A stretch of 64,000 bases of DNA. Source: Jaltomata sinuosa. Its lineage: Eukaryota > Streptophyta > Magnoliopsida > Solanales > Solanaceae. How positions within the stretch are numbered: position 1 is the stretch's first letter; every line of letters begins with the position of its first letter. The notes beneath the pieces are model-generated. The model did no database searches. It was given only the letters and a program-made list of their open reading frames with translations, and was not told the DNA's origin. Made by a program: the position numbers and the translations under genes. The stretch is from the NCBI GenBank assembly GCA_003996215.1, contig QJPP01001730.1, forward strand, positions 62,001 to 126,000. The letters run 5' to 3'. Positions 36,086 through 47,300 of the stretch are shown in pieces.

Positions 36086-36706
36086 CATTTGATAGCCAAA
36101 AAATGTTAGTGGTGACTGAAGTCTGAATGCATGCACATTTACTGGCACAATGCTTATTTTCCAAAGTCGTCAAGTCGTATTGCTGGGCTTAGGCAGATCA
36201 GTGCATAGATGATGGCAGGAAAAGGGTCTCTACAATATTTGGCATTCTTGGTCTGTTGTAACCTTTTTATTATATTCAACAGCCTCGGTTTGGTTTAACA
36301 CCGCCAGGAGAAGGGCTAGTTATAGGTAAGGGGGTCCAATTAGCCCCCTTCGTTGCAAAATTATATTGTGGAGATAGAACATACACAAATTTTTATTACT
36401 ATTATGTATAAATTGTTTAATCCCCTTGACATAGTATAGGTAAAGGGGCTAAATAATTGCCTTAAGTCACATGTTCAAACACAGTCTAGTAGCATTTTAT
36501 TTGAATTTACTTGTATAAACTTCTGAGTTCCCCATTGCGGGAAAACACATTTGCACTTGTAAAACCCGCCAATTAGATCATGCCACTCAATCTCTTTGGT
36601 TCCTTTTTTTGTTGTTGTCGGGTCGGGCATTGGTTTAACCTGTCATTTACCGTGCTTTCTTAATGAACTAGATGCAAAATTGCCAGCACGGGCCCGATAT
36701 ATGTTA
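36086..36706. other. FBL11 3' flank
   Basis: The first 200-250 bp after the TAG probably hold the 3' UTR. TTTTTATTATATTC near 36265 is T-rich, but no clear AATAAA was picked. From about 36320 the segment with GGGGGTCCAATTAGCCCCCTT looks like a short palindromic repeat remnant. No gene is visible. Confidence 0.45.
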
Positions 36707-36945
36707 CTCCCTCCGTCCCATTTTATGTGGCATACTTTTCTTTTTAGTCTGTCCTAAAAAGAATGTCACCTTTTTATAATTAGAAAAAATTTAACTTTGA
36801 AATTCCCCTTTTACCCTTAATGAAATGATTTACAACCACACAAATATTCAAGGATTATTTTGGACCTCAAGTTTCAAAAGTCTTCCTTTTTTTCTTAAAC
36901 ACCGTGCCAAGTCAAAGATTGCCACATAAAATAGGACGGAGGGAG
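36707..36945. mobile_element. Complete Stowaway-like MITE, 239 bp
   Basis: The left end CTCCCTCCGTCCCATTTTAT and the right end (minus strand) CTCCCTCCGTCCTATTTTAT are inverted copies, one mismatch over about 26 bases. Each is flanked by TA, the Tc1/Mariner target. The interior has the typical AATGAAATGATTTACAACCA and TTTCAAAAGTCTTCC words. No coding capacity; mobilised in trans if at all. Confidence 0.85.
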
Positions 36946-36949
36946 TACT

Positions 36950-37215
36950 TTTTTTGTTTTAATTTATGTGACGGATGAAATTTGGAGAATCAATCAAATT
37001 TTTATATGATTTTTAAATATTTTAAGTTATTAATTATTGTGATTTATAGTGCTTTTCACATAATTTTCAAATAATATATGTTATTCTTTCTATCTCAATT
37101 TATGTGGCACTGATATAATTTCGAGAGTCAACCAAATTCTTATATTTCTTTTTAGTATTTTAAGTTGTTAATTATTGTAATTTATAGTACTTTTTACGTA
37201 ATTTTCAAATATATA
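36950..37215. repeat. Two diverged direct copies of a MITE half, about 130 bp each
   Basis: AATTTATGTGACGGATGAAA, TTTAAGTTATTAATTATTGT and ATAATTTTCAAATA recur as AATTTATGTGGCACTGATAT, TTTAAGTTGTTAATTATTGT and GTAATTTTCAAATA. Spacing is about 130 bp. They resemble the inner part of another common MITE family. Confidence 0.65.
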
Positions 37216-37376
37216 ATCGATTAAAAAATAAAATAAACTAAACTAATTAAAATGGAGAAAGTATGCAAAAATGACAGAAATACCCTTACTATATAGAAGA
37301 ATGACGGGAAACACACACGTCGACGAAGACGTGCCTGCTTACTCACACTTCTATATAGTAATAATAATAATACTAG

Positions 37377-37470
37377 TTAGATGAGAAAGTAGATTACTTG
37401 TTTTATTTATAGAACTCAACGGATTAGATGAGAAAGTAGATTACTTGTTTTATTTATAGAACTCAACGGA
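37377..37470. repeat. Perfect 47-bp tandem duplication
   Basis: The 47 bases at 37377-37423, starting TTAGATGAGAAAGTAGATTA, are repeated without a single difference at 37424-37470. Perfect identity implies a recent event. Confidence 0.93.
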
Positions 37471-38037
37471 AAAAAAGTTGGTAGCACGAAAGAGGAAAAT
37501 GCTACTCTTGATGTGTTTGCCTTTCCACTTCACTTTAAATGGATCATTTCTTTGTTGGGAGTAGTCTCGGTGCTTGCATTTGTTCTTTGAGAGAATAATT
37601 GCTTAAATAGAGGCCGTTAAGCTCAAATTTACATATTAATAAAATGGATTTGCTTGCCCAGTGGGAAAGGTGTTTCTTATTATCATTACTTGGCTGACTG
37701 TTAGTTTCTTCCACTGCTTAGTTAAATATGCTCTTTATTTTTCAAAAAGTTGAGACTTGTAACTCTCAAGAAAATACTTGTACAATTTGCTTTAGCGTAT
37801 ACACACGCACATACAATGCATGTACAGACGTGTATACGTAGATTCATGAATTATTAAGTGGATTAACAGACTCAAACAACGGGAGCTGTTCCTTTTTTGG
37901 AGGAAAAAAAAATTGCACTGCGCTACTGCTATGTATGTTTGCATGGCGCAGACGACACATAAGTTAGAAAATCAACGAATGCAGAAGAAGACGCACAAGT
38001 TAGAAAATCAAAGTGCAAGCTCAAGCATCCACCCAGA

Positions 38038-38151
38038 TTAGGGATGGCAATGGGGCGGGTTGGGTGCGGAGCGGGTTGAAAATTTTGCGAGTGAAGGTTT
38101 AACCCGAACCGCCCCATCCCTGCCCCCGCCCCCGCCCCATCCCTAACCCAG
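38038..38151. repeat. GC-rich foldback, GGGATGGCAATGGGGCGGGT type
   Basis: TAGGGATGGCAATGGGGCGG on the left faces GCCCCATCCCTA on the right, with AACCCGAACCGCCCCATCCC between. The arms can pair as a hairpin. Such 'GGGATGGCAATGGGGCGGG' elements are short dispersed plant repeats. A minus-strand reading frame across it is a by-product. Confidence 0.65.
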
Positions 38152-38379
38152 ATCAACTGAGTTCTCTAGGAGCAAACCAACAGCAGCATCGCCATAGTAG
38201 GCCTAAATACTTGGCATAATACTATTATATGAAAAAACATGATCACCATCCCCATATCAGTATCAGTTGTCATCCATATCAATCAACAACTCAGTATGAA
38301 CAAGGCAAATGAGGAACCTCGGCAGACCATGTAAACATTTCATACAGATGGCATGTTATGTTACTCCATACTTGAAATA

Positions 38380-38640
38380 CACTGATCATTTGATAGGATG
38401 TATTAGAGAAAATAACACATATATACGCGTTGGTATTAGTATAGAGTGTGCAACTAATATATAGTAACTCATGATATTAGCAATACTAGGATTATTAATA
38501 CATGGATAAGCATGATTAAAGACAAAACTGTCCTTAAGTACACCAAACCACACAATGGATAAAAAATAATCTCAGCATTACAATTATACAATACACTCTA
38601 TTCAATATTATTCTTATACACTCTACCAAACGACCCCTAT
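38380..38640. mobile_element. MITE, likely hAT- or Harbinger-like
   Basis: Left TGATCATTTGATAGGATGTA TTAG and right ACACTCTACCAAACGACCCC are imperfect inverted ends. The interior is AT-rich with repeated TATTAATAC words. The related edge at 14343-14430 shows this is a dispersed family. Target duplication is unclear. Confidence 0.55.
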
Positions 38641-38939
38641 AAACAAGAACTTCAGTCTCCATACTCCGTCTCCCAATAAAGCTCCAGTCCCAAACTTATA
38701 CTACCCCATTTCAAATTTGGGACATTTTAAGTGCTCAACATAACTCAATCTCTAAGACAGCTATCAGAAAATTCAAATCTCCAAAACAGCTATCAAATAA
38801 TGAGATGTGTATTATACTTTCTCCACTAGAGTATTACTAAAATATTTTCTTTTCAGCTATCACTAATATAATATACAAGTTACATAAAACATCTAATTAT
38901 ACTCCATGCCCAATCAAATATAATATGAGATGGACGGAT

Positions 38940-41490
38940 TAACTTTTAGGCTTTCATACATAATGCAAAGTGCACGAGAAACTCCTAAGCTGAACACGTC
39001 CCACTGCTCGGAAAAATATGCACAAAAAATAACTGAACAGAATATCATCACTACATCTACATCAATACCCTCTCAAAAGGTCCACAACTGAAGTTCTATC
39101 TGTGCAATTTATACTGATTCCTAGTATAAACATCCATCCTAAGAAGCATATAAGTGCAGAGACTATCCTAAAAAGCATTATAAGGGCAGAGACTAAGGCA
39201 GAAAGAAAGAGTTGGAACCCCTAACAATTCGTTTCTGAGAATAACGAAAAGAAGCTAATCATTGGTGTGATGCCACAAACGTACTTGCAGTTATTAAAAT
39301 AATATATGCAGCATACCTATAAAAAAGATCATATATGTAACACTGGCATAAACAAGCAGTCATTGAGCAACAACACAAGCTGATATGTTGTCACAAGTAT
39401 ATGTTTCACCTGGATAATGACTTATTGAGTATGACAGCATGAGAGGGAGTCATCATCCAATCAATGAGCAAAATAAGTACCATATGCCTCTCATAATTTT
39501 TCTACTCAATTTACAACCTGTGTCCAAAGTATCCATGTTTATACTCAGTTTGCATTTAGTGTTCAACAGTAAATGAAGAACTTGAGACTCTACTTCAAGA
39601 TAATGTCTGGAGAGGCGCAAAGCTTGAATGAACGACAGCGGTGAGCATGACTTAATCTCAAGTCTTCTAGATCAAAATGCCTGGGACATATGCCAATAAA
39701 AGTTAAAACCCTAGCATTCTTTAGATTCTATTTTCCACTTTTCCACGTGAAAGGGTCAGAACTTAATCTTTTCAAAAGAATCCTTCACTCCATAGACCCT
39801 CAAAACTTGAAGCCAAATTCATCACCCATGCAAAGGAGAGTACACAACCACAAGTCATTCTAATCATCAACAATTGTAGGCTATATTGCTTGGACTTCCC
39901 AAAAATGTTTTTGCACCCGTGTCAAATTTTCTAAAAGTGCACTACTTTTGGGGGATCCGACAAGTACCCGTTGATATTTTGAAGAGTCTAAGCAAAAATA
40001 GATTGCAGGTCCTCATTAGGAACCACAAAAGCATTGAACATAAAAACCAAATACTCCATCTATAAAGACAAAGAATTGCACTAATGCTCTCCCATAACCC
40101 CAAAAGTAACTACAAATTATGGAAGATGAACGATAATCTAGCAAATTAATAACAGTGAATAAGGAAAAATTACAAAACAAACAGCAGAAGTCAAGTTCTT
40201 ATTTAGAAGATAAGTTTAAACTACCCTTATCCAGTTATCCTTTTAAATGTTAAAACTTTCGTAATTGCGGCAATGCCAAGATGTGGGTGAAAAGTGTTTG
40301 ATGGAGGTGGACTTAGGCGATGAGGCTCCCAGCCAAGAAATTAGAAAACCAGCGAGAGCTAGCGCTCCGTGAAAACCTACAATGCTTTCTTCTCTTGAAA
40401 GACTACAGATAAACTACTTCAATACATTTTATAGTTTAAACGAAGTCAATATTAATCTAGTGATTCTCTAAATTAAGTACCTTTTTGTACAAGTCTAAAC
40501 TAACTACTTTATAAAAATATATGTATTTCACAATGTGGTCTAAATACCACATAAGTTCCTGGCTTTGGATTATGAGTGTGATTCCATGGCACAATAAATT
40601 GATGTAGACATTTCATATGAATGGCAGGGAGAAGGCAGAGTATGCTGAAGTTATTTTTGTTAGACACATGCATTTTGCAGGGGGTAACTTTCATGAAATG
40701 AACACGTTAAACAAGAAACCAAAATTTCTGGCACACAGTGATCTACACGCATTGACTTTCACTTCTCCACCACGCCAACACTCAGAGGGGTGTTTATTTC
40801 ACTTCAGAAGTGTAAGATAAATAGGATCCTACAAAGTACAGGCGTGTAACTGATTATTCGGGACAAGTTTGATGGGGTACTTATCGTTTTCCTGAATGAT
40901 ACTTATGTCACTCTATGCTCCAATCCAGTTGGAAAGCAAGAATTGTAGGCCCAAACGCTCACACTATCCCAATCATATGGCATTTTTCATATTTTAGAAC
41001 ATTTCAAATTTTGATATCATTCTATTTGTCTGCAACTTCCAATAAACTGAATTCCGTAAACTCTTTCAAATTTTATATTAAACTAACTTCTCAACTATTG
41101 TTGTAGCATTTTATTCTTCTATCACTAACTATATAAGTCGCACATCTTTAAACTCCGTGTTTAGACAAATAGCATCGGATGGAGAAACATTATGATTTAA
41201 TAAACAACGCAAAGTGCTTGAGGAACACCTCTATAGAACATGCTAGAAAGATAGGTCCAAAAAAATGCATATGTATTTGAACAGAATGTTGATCACTATA
41301 TTTGTACCTTCTTACATCATTCATTGTTAAAAGTTCTATAACTGTGATTTAAAATAATTCCCCGGCATAGAAATCCATCCTAAAAACCGCCCAACTGCAG
41401 AGACAAAGACAGAAGACAAAAGAGTTGGAACCTCACTACTCATTATAGGAGAGTGACAAAACACTAATCATTGGTCCAAAATCCACAATC
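38940..41490. repeat. Diverged direct duplication (38940-39290 and 41185-41490)
   Basis: Both segments read in the same order: CGCAAAGTGC/TGCAAAGTGC, GGAACACCT/GAAACTCCT, GAACAGAATRTT/ATC, AAGTTCTATA/CT, CATCCTAA, GCAGAGACAAAGACAGAA / GCAGAGACTAAGGCAGAA, AGAGTTGGAACC, then CTAATCATTGGT. Identity looks moderate with many small gaps. The second copy ends about 260 bp from the ELC stop codon, so it may include the ELC 3' flank. Confidence 0.6.
39291..41184. other. Intergenic sequence without supported feature
   Basis: AT-rich intergenic DNA downstream of ELC. Short open frames (for example 40617-40820) have no family resemblance, unusual composition or flanking signals. A degenerate MITE-like word set (about 40980-41185) precedes the second copy of the duplication. 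Confidence 0.55.
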
Positions 41491-41750
41491 CCATAGAAAC
41501 TCGAGATGACTTGACAGAAATGAAAATCGTGGATATCAGCTGTAGCGAAAATCCCTTAAACGTGATTATACTTTGGTAACAAAATGATACAACCAATAAA
41601 ATACCAATTAAACACCCACGCCAAAATGTAGTGTCAAAATCTATTGCTAGAGATATAGCACATTGACCGATTATTCACAAGTAACCAACCTTGAAAATAT
41701 AATGACCTTCAGTCTGTGGCGAAAACGTCTGCAAGTGATTCAGATGTCTA

Positions 41751-42965
41751 TCACAATGCATATGGTGATGTTCTAGCAGCCATATTAGCAACTTGAGCCT
41801 GCATCTGAGAAGCCCTAACTTTTGATGCTGTAGCACGATGAAAGAATTGCTCGCGCGACAACAACCTTATGTTCCTCAAGTACTGGTCAAACGGTACTGC
41901 CCCGCCCTGTATAGCTTTGTCCAACGAATAAATCACGTCCTCTAACGCCAAATCTGACGCCGTGCAATCTAGCATCTGCTTGGAAAGATTGTCACAGGGC
42001 TCAAACGCCATATCCACATCCACATTCCCTAAATTCTTCAATTTCCCTTCATTGTCCCTCAGCCATCCTTCTAACACATCACTATTCATCAAAATCATCT
42101 GCAATTGCTGCTCCAACTCCTCTTTTTCATCCTGCATTTCCTTTAACCCTTGCTTCAACACCTCCTCCCGCTGCTTCAACGCTCCCTGAGCATTAAACAA
42201 CCCATCCACATCCTTCTCCCTTGCTTCCCTCAACCCTCCTATATCCTTATGCAGCCTAACAACTAGCATATCTATCGTGTTCCTCCTAAGAACATCCGCC
42301 GGATCCTCCGTCTTCACCGCACCACCATAAGGCGGTTGTTGTTGTTGAGGAGGAAACGTCCGAGGAGGTATCGCGGGTCGGATCCCCGATGACCCAACTG
42401 ACGAAAAACTCGTATTTGGCGGAGGATGAACACCCACACCCACACCCACATTCACACTCGGACTAGGGTTAGGGTTTGACGGTCGTACTTTGGCGTAAAG
42501 CGGAGGATCACGTCCAAAAAAATGACTCAAATTACGAACCAATTCAACAAGATTCGAACTAGGGTAAACCCAATTCTGCAAATACGGTATCGAAACAACC
42601 CCAGATGGATTAACAAAAGGATGAGATAACTTAACGACCATATCACGAGTCGGGTTAACAAAAACCAAAGGAGGATGACGTGGGTAAGATTCCATCAGCC
42701 AAATAATCACGGGAATATTATACGTAACTTCTTGATAAACCATCGGAACAGTACCAACAGCTTGCAGTAGATTCACTGTACGTCCATCGTTGTGAGTGAA
42801 CGAAGCGGTTTTCGGTTGGAGTGATGGGTGAGTATCGATTAAAGAGAGGAGGTGTTGGCGGATCAACCACTTGACATCTTCGGCGTATGGTAGGGCAGAT
42901 GGGCCGCGTTGAGAGAGAACGCTACTGAGAAACTGCTGGGTGAACTGGGAATTTGGGGGCACCAT
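41751..42965 (-). CDS. ELC: ELC/VPS23 (TSG101-like) ESCRT-I ubiquitin-binding subunit, 404 aa
   Basis: A single uninterrupted frame with no intron, as in the Arabidopsis ELC genes, and nearly the same length (about 400 aa). Residues about 20-160 form a UEV domain (DGRTVNLLQAVGTVP, YPRHPPLVFV, HPFVNPSGVVSIPYLQNW, FFGRDPPLY). The ubiquitin-conjugating Cys is absent: the matching stretch GVVSIPYLQNW has none, so it binds but does not transfer ubiquitin. Residues about 160-225 are a Pro/Ser/Gln-rich linker with a QQQQPP run. Residues about 235-300 are Glu/Lys/Leu-rich coiled coil. Residues about 335-400 form the steadiness box (DLALEDVIYSLDKAIQ, FDQYLRNIRLLSREQFF). By family it recognises ubiquitinated membrane cargo on endosomes as part of ESCRT-I. 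The start ATG at 42965 is the first in frame and gives the expected MVPP-type N-terminus. Confidence 0.95.
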   Translation of the reverse strand: MVPPNSQFTQQFLSSVLSQRGPSALPYAEDVKWLIRQHLLSLIDTHPSLQPKTASFTHNDGRTVNLLQAVGTVPMVYQEVTYNIPVIIWLMESYPRHPPLVFVNPTRDMVVKLSHPFVNPSGVVSIPYLQNWVYPSSNLVELVRNLSHFFGRDPPLYAKVRPSNPNPSPSVNVGVGVGVHPPPNTSFSSVGSSGIRPAIPPRTFPPQQQQPPYGGAVKTEDPADVLRRNTIDMLVVRLHKDIGGLREAREKDVDGLFNAQGALKQREEVLKQGLKEMQDEKEELEQQLQMILMNSDVLEGWLRDNEGKLKNLGNVDVDMAFEPCDNLSKQMLDCTASDLALEDVIYSLDKAIQGGAVPFDQYLRNIRLLSREQFFHRATASKVRASQMQAQVANMAARTSPYAL

Positions 42966-44382
42966 TGGAGATGGGGTAATTGAAGAGAAAGGGGGATCTG
43001 TGTTAAGGGGATTTTAAGGAAGAAGAAGGTGAAGTTTGAGGTTGCTTCGAGAGGTAGTGTACCGCGTACGGCGTGTACAAGGACAATTTTGAAGAAATAA
43101 CTGGGAGGTTAACGAACGGGGAATAAGGTGGGAGAGTTGACATATACTCTTTCCTGTGTGTACGGAAGAAAATATTTTTGTATTTTCTCGTGTTTAGTTG
43201 ATTAAAAAAATTTAAAAAATAATTTTTTTAGAAAAATAAACTTCTTGAAAATAAAGAGATCGAATATTTTCATGAAAGATATTTCCCCCCACACCAAACA
43301 CACCCTTAAAATTTTATGATAAAAATTAGTAGTATATTTTTTTCACTATACCCTTCACTTTTTTTGCTAAAATCTTTTAAAGAAGTATTCATCACATCAT
43401 AGGACTTTCTATCTATAAATTAAGCCACTATCAAGGAGTTAATTCGTTCAGAAATCAATTGGCTTCTAAACAATAGTAAATCCTTCTCACTTTTTTATGC
43501 GACTGATTCACCAGATTTTATAATTGCAAGGTATCAAAGAGTTACTTCTTCTAAATAGTGTTCAATTCTCATGAAACATCTAATAAATAAAGGTAAATTA
43601 GTAAATTATACCTTCTAATAAATTAAAACAGAGGGAGTGTTTTTCTTAACGACCGTGACATAAGTTAAGGTGACACTTATTTTGGATCTGAAGAGAATAG
43701 AGTGTACGCAAACCGTTCCTCTACTTTTACCTAAGAGGTGAGGTAGAGAGGCTGTTTTCAATAGACCCCAGACTCAAAATAAAAATAGTCTAGAAAAAGA
43801 CGTAATGAAATACAAGAGATAATAGATAATAACAAAAATAACAAATAATAGTAGAGCAATACTATAATAAAATACTACTACATAATCGAACTATACCAAA
43901 CAACTAAAAATAACAGAATTTGAAGAACAATAAACAATAGAATATAGATATTATATATCCACTTGATACATGAAAGCAGAACACTATAGCAGTTCCAGTT
44001 TGAAATATCATGATACATCACTATTTGTACTTTATTTTTTAAATAGTGATTTGTACACAAATGATGACGATACCTATTTTATGACAGTGAATGAGCATGA
44101 TGCTTATGTATTCAATTGAACAGCAAAATTTATAAAATTGGTAGTAATATTTATTTTTCCCAATCTGTGAAACAATTCTGAGATTCTTGCCAAAAAACTT
44201 TTACAACTCACGGGTTGCCCCTCAATATATATATTAATCTCTCGATTAAAGACGCGATTTATATTGTACAATCACTACACGTGCCGGGAAACCAGTTACT
44301 TATAAAAGTACGCAAAACAAGTTCAAGGACAAATAAATAGCATCGTTACTATGACACAAATTGTTGATACTGTCTGAAAAAT
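42966..44382. other. Spacer between ELC (5') and EDA7 (3'), with an RTE 3' fragment
   Basis: The ELC promoter and 5' UTR should lie within the first few hundred bases, but no single motif was decisive. At 43620-43680 a MITE edge (GAGGGAGTGTTTTTCTTAAC, GTTAAGGTGACACTTATTTT) is visible. At 43689-43930 an antisense RTE LINE 3' region follows (GAGTGTACGCAAACCGTTCC, GAGGTAGAGAGGCTGTTTTC), collinear with 17755-18030. The final 80 bp before 44383 probably contain EDA7's 3' UTR. Confidence 0.6.
43689..43930 (-). mobile_element. RTE LINE 3'-end fragment
   Basis: It matches the 3' UTR of the LINE in FBL11 intron 2, in the same orientation, from GTGTACGCAAACC to CAAACAACTAAAAATAACAG. It lacks the (GTT)n tail and all coding sequence. 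Confidence 0.72.
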
Positions 44383-47300
44383 TTATCGTCTCCCTCTTCC
44401 TCTTCCTCTACCTCTGCCCATTCCACGACCTCTTCCTCCTCCTCTACCCCGGCCTCGGGAACCAGACCCCTGAAAACCCGATCTCTCAGGCTTCAGTTTC
44501 AAGGACTGGATCCCTCTCCTCTTTTCGGTTCGTGTTTCCTTCTCTCCATCGTCTTCCACATACTTGGCTGAGCTCCTGGAAAAAAAGGAAACTTCTCTCG
44601 AACCTCCGGGACCAACCTTGATATTGTTCATATCATTAGAAGCTCTGTCATTTGACAATCCTGCAACCCTTTCACCTAGTGAAAGAGCATCTTCCTTTGC
44701 AAGTGATAGATGTTTTGAGAATGCTTCTGCATGCCTCTCATCCTTGACTTCATACATTCTGAAATTTTTAAGGATAGTGAGACACACAGCTATATTCACA
44801 ATTTGTATAAACCCATGCAAAAACTTGTCTATGTAAGAGGTTAAACATGCCCATTATCATGAGCCAACTCCTATTTCTTGAACTTCACTTAAAGGCATGG
44901 CGCATAAAAACTTGGTCTAAACATGGCATGAATTAGGAGGGCATCCGTTGACTTCTTACCTCGGAACTCTGGACTTCTTTCTAGAACTTCTTTCATTTAC
45001 TTGTTCATCTTCTGATGATTGTGTTGCTGCAGACGCATCAGAATCACTAGGCTCCTCACCGTCCATCACAGGCTCAAAATGTTCCTCCACTAAGGATGGT
45101 TTCTTTAAGGAAGGCATAGGGTGCAATGCCCGATACTCGTAAGAATCTTCGTCAATTTCAAAGTCCTGTAGGAAAAACAAAATGCATCAAAAAGTTGAAG
45201 GATGTTGGGATCTGGCTCTATTTCAAGAATGCATATTCTTTTAGTAGAAGAGGAGTCCACTAATATTAAAACAATTGCTTAAAGATATATTTATCAGGGA
45301 CATCTAAAGAGTACTTCAGATAAATTCAGGTAACAGTCTTCTTGTTGAGAATGCTTGATCATCATTCTAAGAATTGTCAATTCAAAGCAATGTAATTAAT
45401 CTTTAGCCAAATTATTCTGATGATAATCTGGATTCTGGACTGGTTATTAAACATCAGGTTTGTATACCTTATTTTCAATGATGCGTTTGAAACGTTCATC
45501 TTGCAGACTGTCAATGGTCAGTCCTTTTTTCTTCTTAGATGTCTTCTTCGCATCATCGCCATCAACATTCTTCTTTGCATCAACGCCATCAACATCCTCC
45601 TTTAAATTCTCAGCTTCTTCATTCTCAAGAATTTTCTTAACCAGTTCACGATTAACTTTGGGAAGCTTCCTCTTAATCTGCAAAGGGATACAGAAGGTAA
45701 GATAGATATTCTGAAAAAAGGTAGAAATTTTCTTTTAAATGAGTCATACATGTGGAGTTTTAGTTAAGTAAGAAACCTGTCTAACCCCTTTTCATTCAGT
45801 TCAAGAAGCACACAACTTTGATTGCAGTGAAAATGTAAAAGCAAATTTCACAACAAGAACCATGAGCAGAAACGACTGCTGATATACTTGTAATGCCTTA
45901 TTTACAGACATGTAACAGCCCTCTGATTTTGAATATTTAACAATATGAAGCACAAAGGATAATCTTTCTAATCTTCAGCTGTTTTCAGCTTCTCCGTGGG
46001 GATACCAGCCCGCCCCTTTACCACTTTCCACTTAAATACCAGATTTGGTTCAACAATCAAGTTGCGAATATGTGCCGTGTGCTTAACCATTTTTTCCCTT
46101 TATTCCTTTTTAAAGGCCCATGCTGCAACAGAAAGTTATTCTACCATGCACCAAGAATCTCTCTTCATGATGGACTCGGTGATTTATCACTCCCTCCAAC
46201 AAGATGCATGGCCCGCAACATAAAAATTATTGACTTGCAAGGAATATCAAACAGGTTAAAGATGCAATGTCGCTAGACCACCATCATATGCATGTGCAGG
46301 CACAAGCATAAATTATAGCTTTTAATGTCTAACCGCTGGTACAAATAACATGAAAATGTATTCTTGCACATTCGTTGTAATCTGTTGTTATTACTGGAAA
46401 ATACCCAAAGGCCAAATAATAAATTGAAATGAAGGGACAAGAAACGTGTTTCACTTGATGCTACTGCAGAAAGTAGTGAACAGAAAAAAGATATGGGACA
46501 TGTGCACTTGCAAAAAATGTCGATCCCAGACATAATGGAACTAACCGTGATACGACTATCACGCTCTTTTTCGAATTTTTCCTTCTTCCGCTGCTCTATA
46601 TACTCATCATAAGCAAATGGATTCAACGCCGCTTGTGCCTGGAAGAGCAAAGCACAACATGCACATAAGTTCAATCACAAGGCCAATCATTTAAAGTTAA
46701 TAGATAAAATTATTCTGATTGTCACCTTTTTATACAGCCGATAATCGATGAAATAACCATGCATATAAGCTCTTAGAAGGTTGGTTCCAATCAAATTGGT
46801 CAAATTCAACTTTTCCAGATCTTCCTTTGTCAAAAATTTATAATCATCATAAATAGTTGTTTGGGGTTGCTCCTCAAGCTCTTCCTGCAAATACATCAAG
46901 TTAAATCAACATCTTTTCTGGCATGAGAAGGTACAAAACAAGGAGCACAATCACACCGTCAGGTTTTCAAGGTAAGAACACCACTTGGGCGCAGGTCCCA
47001 GAGAAGGTATGAAATATGAAGGTATTTGACTGGAGTCAAGAGCCAACAAAATCAATCCACTGCCAGAGAATGCACATAAATCGTTGATTCTCCCACCCGT
47101 TGGTTCAATGCTTGTCATGCCTTCTCCCTGTAAGAGTTTCCAGGACCAAAAGTGAAACTTAGATTAAACTAAGTTCAGAAATGTAAGCAACTATTTTGGA
47201 TGATGTCTATTTAGTGTTCCACCACCTCATGCGTGAACATTATTGTCGGACTATTGCAGATAACTACAAATATTAATTGTATGATATCCTAACACGAGGG

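Noticed and set aside
37929..38156. 75-codon minus-strand frame (Gly/Ala and Pro-rich start)
   Set aside because: It lies on the GC-rich foldback repeat and has no start context, family words or neighbours.
46273..46546. 133-codon minus-strand frame extending past EDA7 exon 13
   Set aside because: Only the first part (46546-46638) is exon. The rest is intron read-through beyond a good GT donor.
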